NCBI GenBank assembly: GCA_028713675.1
Contig: JAQTNV010000055.1
Coordinates: 1-23,487 of the forward strand
Direction of reading: 5' to 3'
DNA: 23,487 bases
Source of the DNA: a bacterium
GTDB lineage: Bacteria; Desulfobacterota; JAPLJL01
The notes under the pieces are model-generated. The model was not told the DNA's origin, did no database searches, and worked only from the letters and a program-made list of their open reading frames with translations. The stretch's first letter is position 1, and the number at the start of each line of letters is the position of its first letter. The translations under genes and the position numbers were made by a program. This document shows, piece after piece, positions 4,611-12,013 of the stretch.

Positions 4611-6708
4611 GCTGCGCCAAAATCTTATTGATGATGATTTCTCTGAGATTGTCGGGGTCGTTGAAGGCAGAAATCAGGCCTTTCAGCTCCACCTCCCGCA
4701 TCCCTTTATTATATAACAAGGTCAGGTACCTGACATCATTGACGCCTTCCCGCCACCCTTCCCACTGGAGGGTGGGGATGGGCCGGTTCACGGCCGGGTA
4801 GGCCATGACCTGGGGCCGGGAAGCCCCCGGCCGGAAGTCGTTCCAACAGTCTCCCCCGCCGCCGCCCTGGTAGGCGAAGGCCAGGACCCCGTCGGCCCCG
4901 GCGTAAAACAGCTTGAAGCCGTAATTGTTCCGGTAGAGCTCGGCCTCTTCCCGGCCGGCCGGCGGGCTCGCGCTCAGGTAAACCTTTTTCTTCAGATTAT
5001 GGGCCTCGGCGAGATCGGCGATCAAATCGTCATTAATCGGGTCATTGATTACCCACAAATCGGCGGGGGAGGAATTGTCCAGGAGATCGCTAAGGAAACC
5101 GCGAGCAAAAAATTCAAAGGCGTTCGTAGGGTTCGTAGGGTCCATTGGGTCATGGGTGATAGGTGATCCAACTTCGCCAAGGCTTCGTCGGACAGGTAGG
5201 TGTTGGGAGATGGGAGATGGGGAATGGGAAGACGTGTCTGTTGTGTCCGTTGTGTTCCTAGTGTCCGTTGGGTTCGTAGTGTTCTTAGTGTCCAAGGAAA
5301 GGAGAGGACGGTTGGCCCCCAAGCCGGCGCCTTTCCTAAGCTCCAGCATCCGCTGAAGGGGCTCCGAATCAAGGCCCCCGCCCGGGCCCGGCCAGAAGAC
5401 CACGTCAGCGATCCCGTGCTCCGCCAGGTCGGCGAAATCGGCGCGCATCTGCTCCGCGCTTTTCCGCTCCGCGCTGATGACCGCCTTGCCTTGATCGGCC
5501 AGCCGCCCGGTGTAATAAAGCCCGTAAAACAGCATGGGGTCGGGCAGCGTCAAGGGCAGGACCTCCAGGGTCAGTTTCAATTCCTTTTTCTGCTGGTGGT
5601 TTGACACCAGGATGGTCCCTTCGTAAAACCCGGGCCTGGTCCCCTCCCGCACATGGATGGTCAGCCAGACCTGCTGGTTCCGGCGCTTGGGCAGGGAGAA
5701 GGGCTTGAGGGTGTCGGCGTCCTGGATCCGGTCCAGGTTTTTCAGGAGGTTGACCTGACGCTCGTAATCAACCCGGACCAGGTCGTTGTCGTGGAGGAGC
5801 AGTTCGGGCATCAGGGTTTTGTGGCGGGTATCGCTCAGGCCGATCCCGGCCTGATACCAGCATTTCACCAGCCGGACATCGATGTCTTCAGCCGGGACAG
5901 CCGCGTCTCCCTTCCCTCCCTCCCCTCCCTCCGGGCTGGAGGCCCCTACGGGCAGGAAGCCGGCCTGGAAGCCCTCCGGGCTGGAAGCGGGGCTGGAGGC
6001 CCTACGGGCTGTAAGCCGGAGACTCGAGGCCTCCACCATCAGCCTTTCCAGGTCGGCGTCACCGGAACGGATCACGAAGCTCGCCGGGACGAAGGAATCG
6101 GGCGCCGCGGCTAGGTAAATCTCCTCCGTCTTCCGGACCCCTTCGAGCTTCACCCGGAAGGGCAGGACCTGCCGATAGTAGACCGGCTCGTCGAGGACCT
6201 CGATCGCAAAGCCGGTCCCCTTGACGGGCCATTTTTTGGGCAGGACGGTGGGGTTGATGATCGGGGCGTTGGCCCCCACGATGGTCCAGCTGGCGCCGTC
6301 ACGATAAAAATACGCCTCGGTCCCCCTGGCCGTGTAGTTTCCGGGGCCGGCCACCGCGTCCCAGACCTCGGCCATCTCCTTCGGGGTAACAATTTTAGCC
6401 GCGTTCACCGCGGTCTCGTCTTTAAAGCCGGCCAGCTCGTCGGGATCTCTTCTGGATCTCTTTCGGACGCCGGCTTTCTTCTTGACTTTCAAAGAGTCGG
6501 AAGATCGGAGATGGGAGATGGGAGATAGGGAAGACGGTTCAGCAACGAACGGAGATCGGAGATCGGAGATAGAAGACGGGGAAAAACCAGATGAATCGAT
6601 ACCTAAGCTGCCGGCCGAGGCATCGAAGAGAGTAAATGAAAAAAACATAAAGAAAAAAGATATTAGAAGCAAAATAATATTTAAGAAATTGAGATATTTT
6701 TTAGGCAT
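4588..6708 (-). CDS. Exported glycoside-hydrolase-like protein (DUF4091-type end) with three repeat inserts
   Basis: 706 residues. The N-terminus is a signal peptide (MPKKYLNFLNIILLLISFFF, then FSFTLFDASAG, likely cut after ASA), so the protein is exported. After it come a beta-rich region (about 130-400) and a barrel-like region with MLFYGLYYTGRLAD, FADLAEHGIADVVFWPGP and WVINDPINDD. The ending LQWEGWREGVNDVRYLTLLY matches the 'WEG.RDG.ED..YL..L' signature of DUF4091/GH123-like glycosidases. Substrate is unknown; polymer trimming is a guess from context. Three repeat-derived in-frame segments interrupt it: about residues 35-75, 230-265 and 472-527. The last residues and the stop come from heptamers. 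The start at 6708 has only a weak ribosome site. Confidence 0.72.
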   Translation of the reverse strand: MPKKYLNFLNIILLLISFFFMFFSFTLFDASAGSLGIDSSGFSPSSISDLRSPFVAEPSSLSPISHLRSSDSLKVKKKAGVRKRSRRDPDELAGFKDETAVNAAKIVTPKEMAEVWDAVAGPGNYTARGTEAYFYRDGASWTIVGANAPIINPTVLPKKWPVKGTGFAIEVLDEPVYYRQVLPFRVKLEGVRKTEEIYLAAAPDSFVPASFVIRSGDADLERLMVEASSLRLTARRASSPASSPEGFQAGFLPVGASSPEGGEGGKGDAAVPAEDIDVRLVKCWYQAGIGLSDTRHKTLMPELLLHDNDLVRVDYERQVNLLKNLDRIQDADTLKPFSLPKRRNQQVWLTIHVREGTRPGFYEGTILVSNHQQKKELKLTLEVLPLTLPDPMLFYGLYYTGRLADQGKAVISAERKSAEQMRADFADLAEHGIADVVFWPGPGGGLDSEPLQRMLELRKGAGLGANRPLLSLDTKNTTNPTDTRNTTDTTDTSSHSPSPISQHLPVRRSLGEVGSPITHDPMDPTNPTNAFEFFARGFLSDLLDNSSPADLWVINDPINDDLIADLAEAHNLKKKVYLSASPPAGREEAELYRNNYGFKLFYAGADGVLAFAYQGGGGGDCWNDFRPGASRPQVMAYPAVNRPIPTLQWEGWREGVNDVRYLTLLYNKGMREVELKGLISAFNDPDNLREIIINKILAQPKSGDGR
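5126..5293. repeat. Nonamer-heptamer-repeat A insert inside the glycosidase-like gene
   Basis: Contains nonamers (GTGTCCGTT, GTGTTCCTA, GGGTTCGTA), GGAGATG heptamers, the deleted copy of dispersed repeat A (5165-5202; lacks about 35 bp of the centre) and GGGTTCGTAGGGTCC nonamers. It is read in frame as DTKNTTNPTDTRNTTDTTDT and a following Ser/Pro-rich stretch. Confidence 0.8.
5917..6021. repeat. GC-rich dispersed repeat C, copy 1 (inside the glycosidase-like gene)
   Basis: A mosaic of CCCTCCGGGCTGGA, GGCCCCTACGGGCAGGAAGC and GGGCTGGAAGCGGGGCTGGA. Related copies lie at 15256-15322 (inside the mutase gene) and 21482-21546 (spacer). Here it is read in frame as a Ala/Ser/Pro/Gly-rich linker. Confidence 0.75.
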
Positions 6709-6811
6709 AATGACTTGTCCGGTTTATTTTGTTTATTTAGTTTCTTTGGTTAATTGGCTTTCCCCTATCTCCGATCTTCTATCTCCGATCTTCTATCTCC
6801 TATCTTCGCTT
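6709..6811. repeat. Short spacer: TTTATTTAG nonamers then ATCTCC heptamers
   Basis: GTTTATTTT GTTTATTTA GTTTCTTTG nonamers (6720-6750) next to the start of the glycosidase-like gene, followed by CTATCTC/CGATCTT heptamers (6764-6806) next to the stop of the MarR gene. The matching G-rich arm is found inside the coding region at about 6495-6575. Confidence 0.75.
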
Positions 6812-7114
6812 CTATTCGTGTTCCGCGAGAAGCTTCTCATATTCCGCCATTTTTTTCCGGACGAAATTCTTAGTGATATTAACCTTTTCTTTCACTCCTT
6901 TTGAAGTGAGGACATAGCGGTAGCCCCATTTGTTCTTATTGTTCAGGAAATTCTCGGTCTTGATCATCCCCTTCCCGATCAGGGCCTTGAGGATATAGTT
7001 CGCCTTGCCCAGGCTGATGCCGGCGTGCGCGGCGATCTCGCGCTGGGAGCTCTCGGGGCTCCTGCTGACATGATCGAGGACCTTAACGACAGTTTCGGGA
7101 TCGGAAGCCATCAT
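6812..7114 (-). CDS. EPS-associated MarR-family transcriptional regulator (copy 2)
   Basis: About 100 residues; same winged-helix layout as copy 1: SSQREIAAHAGISLGKANYI, then IGKGMIKTENFLNNKNKWGY and VLTSKGVKEKV. The family is named for its association with exopolysaccharide clusters and is presumed to bind DNA as a dimer; no ligand site is evident in so short a protein. Two consecutive ATG codons occur at 7114 and 7111; the second aligns equally well with copy 1. No promoter resembling the one for copy 1 is seen upstream; the spacer is pure repeat, so it may be read from the SGNH operon. Confidence 0.85.
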   Translation of the reverse strand: MMASDPETVVKVLDHVSRSPESSQREIAAHAGISLGKANYILKALIGKGMIKTENFLNNKNKWGYRYVLTSKGVKEKVNITKNFVRKKMAEYEKLLAEHE

Positions 7115-7363
7115 TGCTCACTTCGGAGATTGGAGATTGGAGATGGGAGATGGGGAAGAGAGTAAACGGCGAAGATAGAAGATTGGAGATAGAAGATCGG
7201 GGGTAGGATCGATTTTGTTGGATTCATTTGCTTTTCCCTATCTCCCATCTACCATCTACTATCTCCTGTTTTCTATCTCCTATCTGCCATCTGCTATCTC
7301 CTGTTTTCTGTCCCCTATCTGCCATCTGCTATCTCCTGTTTTCTGTCCCCTATCTACTATCTC
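7115..7363. repeat. Composite heptamer spacer with 94-bp core, third copy
   Basis: GGAGATT/GGAGATG heptamers (7126-7151), the identical 94-bp core (7152-7245), then a long right arm of CTATCTC, CCATCTG, CTGTTTT and CTGTCCC units (7236-7380). Unlike the two other copies there is no nonamer segment on the left, and the right arm has expanded. It supplies the last residues and stop of the SGNH gene. Confidence 0.85.
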
Positions 7364-8605
7364 CTATCTACTATCTCCAACTTTGATATTCTCAGCGAGA
7401 ATCTCGCCGATCAACCGGTGCCCTTCCTCGTTAAAATGCGGGTCACGGGAAAAATATAATGTTTTTCCTTCCTTCTTGAGCTCACGGGCGCGGAGCCGGA
7501 AGGCTTCCGTGGGGTCAACCAGCCTGATCCCGTTCCGCCGACAGATGGCCTCCAGCTCGGAAGCCGGCTGGCCCGCGCTGAATTCCCGGTCGGAAAGGCC
7601 GTATTTCAGCTTCGTGGCGCTCCAGACCCGGGGATATACAGCCGGGCTGGGGGGGATGTATAACACCAGGAAATCACTGCCGGCCGAGGCGGCCTCCTCC
7701 CGGATTTTCAGGATCAATTTTTCAGTCACCTCCCACGCCAACTTGAAGTCAACGTCGGGGTTTTTCCTCCAGACCCCGAATTCATTGGGGAGAAGCGAGG
7801 AGTCCGGGGTCTCCGCCAGGCCGGACGCGATGGCCAGGCGATACAGGATATTCACGTTTTTGACCCCGGCCTCCACCCGCCGGTAAAGACGGGACTCCCG
7901 GAAGAGAAACCGCTTCAACCCCGCCAGCGCGGAACCGGACGGAAGCGGACGGCCCGGGTGTTCCCACCCCTTCGGGTACTCTTCCAGGGTCTCCACGGGA
8001 ACGTTCCGGAGCGCCAGTTCCCCTCCTTCGAGGGTGTAATACGGCTTGTCCCCGCGCGCGTTCCGGGGCTGGACGTTATACCAGACATCGTTGTCGAAAA
8101 AAGCCAGGATGGTCAAATCCGGGCCGTATCTCCGGCCCTCGCCCCGATAATACAGCTGCTCCTGGTCGGTGCTGTAACCGGCGGTGCCGGCGTTGATTAC
8201 CTCGAAAGCCCTTTTCCCGGACGCGTTCAGGTATTTTTTCAGGACCTCGGTAAAGGTATTTTCGAATTCAACCGAGTATCCCTCGACATAGGAATCACCC
8301 AGGACCAGGATCCGGTATTCGTCGCGGGGCTTGAGGAAATCGTATTCCGGCCCCCGGAGGCCCTGGGAGTTTATGCTTTCGTGGACCGAGTATTCCCTGG
8401 TGGTAAGCGTACCCTCTGTGTTTGGTTTCTTCTTCCATCCCAGCTCAGAATCGTAGATGTAGAAGTCCCGGTTAAGCCGCGCCTTTTCGACCACGGGCCG
8501 GGCAGACACGCCTTTCACATAATCGGACACCCGCACGCCTGCCTCGGCAAGCAAAAAGGCAATGCAGATGGAAACCACAAAAAGTGAAATGTTTCGAATA
8601 GTCAT
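7364..8605 (-). CDS. SGNH/GDSL-type hydrolase, membrane-anchored
   Basis: 413 residues. An N-terminal hydrophobic segment (SLFVVSICIAFLLAEAGVRV, about 7-26) would anchor or export it. SGNH blocks: VLGDSYVEGYS (101-111, nucleophile S105), NAGTAGYSTDQE (138-149) and the catalytic DPHFNEEGHRL (388-398). The family contains esterases and O-acyl transferases acting on exported polysaccharides; homologues are commonly encoded beside carbamoyltransferase, SxtJ and DUF5989 genes, as here. The last residues (KVGDSR) and the stop come from the heptamer array. Upstream spacing to the four-helix-bundle gene is repeat-filled. Confidence 0.88.
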   Translation of the reverse strand: MTIRNISLFVVSICIAFLLAEAGVRVSDYVKGVSARPVVEKARLNRDFYIYDSELGWKKKPNTEGTLTTREYSVHESINSQGLRGPEYDFLKPRDEYRILVLGDSYVEGYSVEFENTFTEVLKKYLNASGKRAFEVINAGTAGYSTDQEQLYYRGEGRRYGPDLTILAFFDNDVWYNVQPRNARGDKPYYTLEGGELALRNVPVETLEEYPKGWEHPGRPLPSGSALAGLKRFLFRESRLYRRVEAGVKNVNILYRLAIASGLAETPDSSLLPNEFGVWRKNPDVDFKLAWEVTEKLILKIREEAASAGSDFLVLYIPPSPAVYPRVWSATKLKYGLSDREFSAGQPASELEAICRRNGIRLVDPTEAFRLRARELKKEGKTLYFSRDPHFNEEGHRLIGEILAENIKVGDSR

Positions 8606-8622
8606 AAAGTTTCCATCTGATT

Positions 8623-8765
8623 ACCGTTAGGCGTTAGGCGTAAGGGGTTATAAACACGTTAAGAGTCTTAAACCCGTCAGGCGTTATAAACACGTAAGAT
8701 GTTAGGGGGTTACCTCTCACGTTTCACGCCTCACGCCTTACGCTTCACCCCTCACGTTTTATGCT
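8623..8765. repeat. CGTTAGG / CCTCACG heptamer inverted array
   Basis: Left arm of CGTTAGG, CGTAAGG, GGTTATA units (8624-8710), right arm of TTTCACG CCTCACG CCTTACG CTTCACC CCTCACG units (8718-8758). The arms are approximate reverse complements. The right arm encodes the last residues (KREG) and stop of the gene to the right. A second C-rich array of the same family lies at about 9175-9205. Confidence 0.8.
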
Positions 8766-9119
8766 ATTTTTCAATTGTTTAATAAGTCCACTTAGCATTT
8801 TATCAATCCGGATTACCATCTCATCCAAAGATTTCCAATCATTTTCCTTCAGATATTCCAGCCTTTTCGCGATTTCAATTTGGGTATCCAATTCACTCAA
8901 TGAACCCTGAGCGATATGGAGAAAATTAATGAACTCCTTTTTGGTATTCCTGGCCGCTCCTTCCGCTATATTACTGGGGATACTGATTGCAGCCCGCCGG
9001 ATCTGAGGAGTCAGACAATAAATCTCTTTTTCGGGAAAATTATTGGTCAGTTTATAGATTTCCGTTACTAAATCCATCGAAATTTTCCAAGTATCCAGTT
9101 TTTTATGCGGCTTTTCCAT
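8745..9119 (-). CDS. Four-helix-bundle protein (23S rRNA intervening-sequence type)
   Basis: 124 residues, the normal size. Signature segments are LDTWKISMDLVTEIYKLTNN, TPQIRRAAISIPSNIAEGAA and KKEFINFLHIAQGSLSELDT, with the family's invariant IP.NIAEG..R motif. These proteins form pentameric bundles and are encoded in rRNA intervening sequences or, as here, as free-standing genes in accessory loci; their molecular role is unclear. A strong purine ribosome site (minus strand GGGGGAAAG) precedes the ATG. A second member lies at 12010-12468. The C-terminal KREG and stop are supplied by heptamer repeats. Confidence 0.88.
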   Translation of the reverse strand: MEKPHKKLDTWKISMDLVTEIYKLTNNFPEKEIYCLTPQIRRAAISIPSNIAEGAARNTKKEFINFLHIAQGSLSELDTQIEIAKRLEYLKENDWKSLDEMVIRIDKMLSGLIKQLKNSIKREG

Positions 9120-9205
9120 CTTTCCCCCTTTCTTCTTAATCCTTCCGTCTTATTTCTTACGTCTTTTGCTCTTTACCCCTTACGCCTCACCCCTTACGCC
9201 TTACG

Positions 9206-9240
9206 ACACACTTTTCCAGCCTCCGGCTAGAAAAGTGTGT
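9206..9240. terminator. Strong hairpin overlapping the end of the DUF5989-like gene
   Basis: Two 16-nt arms (9206-9221 and 9225-9240) that are reverse complements except for one mismatch, with a 3-nt TCC loop. The small gene's last codons and stop (TAG at 9229-9227) form one arm. A terminator or 3'-end stabiliser is likely, but no T-run follows on the minus strand, so it is not a classical intrinsic terminator. Confidence 0.6.
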
Positions 9241-9385
9241 AGATGAACGGCGCTACGGCCGAGGTTTCGGACAGCACGATCAATATCCCCATAAGCAGGA
9301 GGATAATGATGATCGGCGCCAGCCAGAACTTCTTCCGGGTTTTCAGAAAGCCCCAGAATTCCTTAAGCGTCTCGGATTTGCTCAT
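9227..9385 (-). CDS. DUF5989-like small membrane protein
   Basis: A 52-residue protein: MSKSETLKEFWGFLKTRKKF, then WLAPIIIILLLMGILIVL and SETSAVAPFIYTLF. This matches DUF5989 peptides: a short amphipathic 'FWxFLxxRKKFWLxP' N-terminus, one transmembrane helix (about 21-38) and the conserved ending S.VAPFIYTLF. They are found between SxtJ-like and SGNH or carbamoyltransferase genes in glycan loci; the molecular function is unknown to me. A GAGG ribosome site lies about 10 nt before the ATG. The stop codon sits inside a strong inverted repeat. Confidence 0.9.
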   Translation of the reverse strand: MSKSETLKEFWGFLKTRKKFWLAPIIIILLLMGILIVLSETSAVAPFIYTLF

Positions 9386-9399
9386 AGTTGCGATCCTCG

Positions 9400-9590
9400 C
9401 TTTCGGAGATTGGAGATTGGAGATCGGAGATGGGGAAGAGCTATCTCGGGCTCGCAGAGCTCGGGAGATGGGAGATTGGAGATTGAAGATAGGTTTTTTT
9501 ATATTTTCCCCTATCTCCTATCTGCCATCTACTATCTCCTGCTTTCTATGCCCTATCTCCTATCTACTATCTACCATCTTCTAAAACTGT
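9400..9590. repeat. GGAGATT / CTATCTC heptamer inverted array
   Basis: Left arm GGAGATT and GGAGATC units (9404-9437), a GC-rich interruption (GCTCGCAGAGCTCGGGAG), more GGAGATT units (9461-9490), then a right arm of CTATCTC, CCATCTA and CTATGCC units (9510-9582). It lacks the 94-bp core. It runs to the stop of the SxtJ-like gene. Confidence 0.8.
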
Positions 9591-9952
9591 CTTTCGACAT
9601 TTTTAGGGTCAAAGACAGTTTTCTCCTTCAGGATCCAATACGAATCCAGACTTTTGTCCCAATTCTTGGCCAGGGGATCCTTCCCGAAAACTCTCATCAG
9701 CACGCCCATGGGGGTAAAGACCAGGTAAAAAACCAGGGCCAGGATCAGCTGACCGTTAAACCATCCCACCGCCATCAGGCCCGCGCGGGGGTATTTCATC
9801 AGGCGGGGGGCGAGAAACAGCACCGCCAGCGTGACAGCGGCAACGATTCCAAAAACAAGAGAAAGGATGGCGTGGCCCCGCCAGCAGGAAAGCCCCCCGA
9901 CCAAAGCCAGGGCTGATGTTAAAGCCAAGCCGAATTTTTTATCTTCAGTCAT
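9581..9952 (-). CDS. SxtJ-family membrane protein
   Basis: 123 residues with two or three hydrophobic segments (FGLALTSALALVGGL about 7-21, ILSLVFGIVAAVTLAVLFLA about 29-48, and GQLILALVFYLVFTPMGVLM about 67-86) and the conserved soluble end DPLAKNWDKSLDSYWI. The arrangement and the 'W....SYW' tail are those of SxtJ-like proteins, regularly found downstream of NodU-type carbamoyltransferases. It may hold the modification enzyme at the membrane; this is inference. The start at 9952 follows GTGTCCATA-type nonamers directly, without a Shine-Dalgarno. Confidence 0.85.
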   Translation of the reverse strand: MTEDKKFGLALTSALALVGGLSCWRGHAILSLVFGIVAAVTLAVLFLAPRLMKYPRAGLMAVGWFNGQLILALVFYLVFTPMGVLMRVFGKDPLAKNWDKSLDSYWILKEKTVFDPKNVERQF

Positions 9953-10192
9953 AATGTGTCCATAGTGTCATCGTGTCCATAGTGTCCCTCAGATAAACCT
10001 TTCGGGATAAATCCATAGTGTCAAAAGAACAGTCCATAGTGTCGTCGTGTCCATAGTGTCAAAGAACAGTCCATAGAGTCCATAGGGTTCATAGTGTCCA
10101 TAGTGTCGAAAAGACGGTTCATAGAATCAAAATAAATATTGATTGATTTGACACAACGAACACGATGACACAATAGACACAATGGACGCCTT
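9953..10192. repeat. GTGTCCATA nonamer spacer with an embedded ATAAATCC motif
   Basis: Left arm of GTGTCCATA, GTGTCGTC and GGTTCATAG units (about 9955-10130), right arm of GACACAATAGACACAATGG type (about 10147-10185), an approximate reverse complement. A 33-bp motif at 9984-10016 (CTTTCGGGATAAATCCAT inside) recurs at 19335-19367 with the same flanking units. It links the carbamoyltransferase stop to the SxtJ start. Confidence 0.8.
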
Positions 10193-12013
10193 TTAATCCA
10201 GGATGTAGTCAGAACGCCAGTCCCTTTTGTCCACAAACTCCGGTTGGGATTTTTTATCCAGAAGATACGGACCCAGGGCCAGGTAATCCAGACCCGTCCG
10301 CATGAAACAGACATAGGCGTCCCCGGGGGAGCAGACAATCGGCTCGCCCCGAACATTGAAGGAAGTGTTAACAATCACGGGACAGCCCGTGAGCTGCTCG
10401 AATTCGCGGATCAGGTCGTAATAAAGGGGGTTGTCTTCCCGTGTAACAGTCTGGAGACGCGCCGAGTAGTCAAGATGTGTAACCGCGGGAATCCGGGAGC
10501 GGTTTATGTAAAGCCGGTCCATCCCGGTTTTTTTCTTCTCCTCCTCCGTAAGCTCCCGCCTGACCTCCCGCCGGACGGGGGCCGTGAGGAGCATGTAGGG
10601 GCTCTCCCCGGCGAGCTCGAACCAGTCGGCCGCCTTTTCCCTGATCACAGTGGGGGCGAAGGGGCGGAAGGACTCCCGGAACTTGATCTTGAGGTTCATC
10701 GTGAGCTGGATATCGGCGGAGCGGGCGTCGCCCAGGATGGAGCGCGCGCCCAGGGCCCGCGGGCCGAACTCCATCCGGCCCTGGAACCAGCCAATCACCT
10801 TGTTACCGGCAATCAGCCCGGCGACCTCACGGGCAAGCTCTTCCCTTCCCAGCTTCCGAAAAGGCGCGCCCCGCGATTTCAGGAAAGTCTCGATCTCATC
10901 ATCGGAAAATTCCGGCCCCAGGGAGGAGGCCTTCTGGGAATCCCTCCCGGGCTCGACCTTCCGGGGCTTGCCCAGGTATTGATGCCACACATAAAGGGCG
11001 GCGCCCAGGGAACCCCCGGCGTCTCCGGCGGCGGGCTGGATCCAGATATCCTCGAAGGGCCCTTCCCTTAAAACCTTCCCGTTGCCGACGCAGTTCAGGG
11101 CCACCCCGCCCGCGAGACAGAGATGTTTCATCCCGGTCACTTTCCGCACGTGCCGGGCCGCCTTGAGCATGATTTCCCCGGTCACTTCCTGAATGGAGGC
11201 GGCGAGGTCCATCTGTTTCTGCGTGATTTCGGTCTCGGGCTTCCGGGGAGGGCCGTCGAACAGCCGGTCGAAACGCCGGTTGGTCATCGTCAGGCCGACG
11301 CAGTAATTGAAATACCTGAGGTTGAGCCGGAAGGAGCCGTCCGCGCGGATGTCCACCAGTTCGCGCCTGATCAGGTCCGCGTAGCGGGGCTCACCGTAAG
11401 GGGCCAGGCCCATGACCTTGTATTCACCGGAATTCACCTTGAAGCCCAAGTAATAGGTAAAGGCGGAATACAGGAGGCCGAGCGAGTGGGGATATTTGAT
11501 CTCGCCCATGATCTCGACCCGGTTGCCCCTCCCGACGCCGTAGGTAGTGGTGGCCCATTCGCCCACCCCGTCCAGGGTCAGAAAGGCGGCTTCGGGAAAG
11601 GGGGAAGGGAAAAAGGCCGAGGCGGCGTGGGACTCATGGTGCTCCGGGTAAAGGATTTTGCCCGCGTACCCGTCCAGCCCTTTCCGGACCAGGTCGGGAA
11701 GCCAGAGCTTCTGCTTCAGCCAGACGGGCATGGCCTGGAGAAAAGAGGCAATGCCCCGCGGAGCGAAGGCCAGGTAGCTCTCCAGGAGACGCTCAAACTT
11801 GACCAGGGGCTTGTCGTAAAACGCCACGCAATCGAGATCGGTGCCCCGGACACCCCCGGCCTGGAGGCAGTACCCGATGGCGTTAACGGGAAAATTGAAA
11901 TCGTGCTTCTGGCGGGTGAACCGCTCCTCCTGGGCCGCGGCGATAATGACGCCGTCCTCAACCAGGCAGGCGGCGGAATCGTGGTAGAAGGCTGACAAGC
12001 CAAGAATTTTCAT
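10193..12013 (-). CDS. NodU/CmcH-type carbamoyltransferase
   Basis: 606 residues, full length for the family. The N-terminal YrdC-independent Kae1-like domain shows MKILGLSAFYHDSAACLVED (1-20), HHESHAASAFF (125-135) and LCLAGGVALNC; the C-terminal domain shows FGPRALGARSIL, FRESFRPFAPTV and VNTSFNVRGEPIV. The family transfers a carbamoyl group from carbamoyl phosphate through an adenylated intermediate to a sugar or small-molecule hydroxyl. With SxtJ, DUF5989 and SGNH genes downstream, a role in decorating an exported glycan is likely. The ATG overlaps the upstream stop as ATGA. The transcript probably starts at the promoter at 12574-12602. Confidence 0.95.
   Translation of the reverse strand: MKILGLSAFYHDSAACLVEDGVIIAAAQEERFTRQKHDFNFPVNAIGYCLQAGGVRGTDLDCVAFYDKPLVKFERLLESYLAFAPRGIASFLQAMPVWLKQKLWLPDLVRKGLDGYAGKILYPEHHESHAASAFFPSPFPEAAFLTLDGVGEWATTTYGVGRGNRVEIMGEIKYPHSLGLLYSAFTYYLGFKVNSGEYKVMGLAPYGEPRYADLIRRELVDIRADGSFRLNLRYFNYCVGLTMTNRRFDRLFDGPPRKPETEITQKQMDLAASIQEVTGEIMLKAARHVRKVTGMKHLCLAGGVALNCVGNGKVLREGPFEDIWIQPAAGDAGGSLGAALYVWHQYLGKPRKVEPGRDSQKASSLGPEFSDDEIETFLKSRGAPFRKLGREELAREVAGLIAGNKVIGWFQGRMEFGPRALGARSILGDARSADIQLTMNLKIKFRESFRPFAPTVIREKAADWFELAGESPYMLLTAPVRREVRRELTEEEKKKTGMDRLYINRSRIPAVTHLDYSARLQTVTREDNPLYYDLIREFEQLTGCPVIVNTSFNVRGEPIVCSPGDAYVCFMRTGLDYLALGPYLLDKKSQPEFVDKRDWRSDYILD

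Noticed and set aside
7215-7886. Plus-strand frame starting with repeated YLLS/YLPS residues
   Set aside because: It translates the CTATCTC heptamers and then antisense of the SGNH gene; similar frames arise at every such array.
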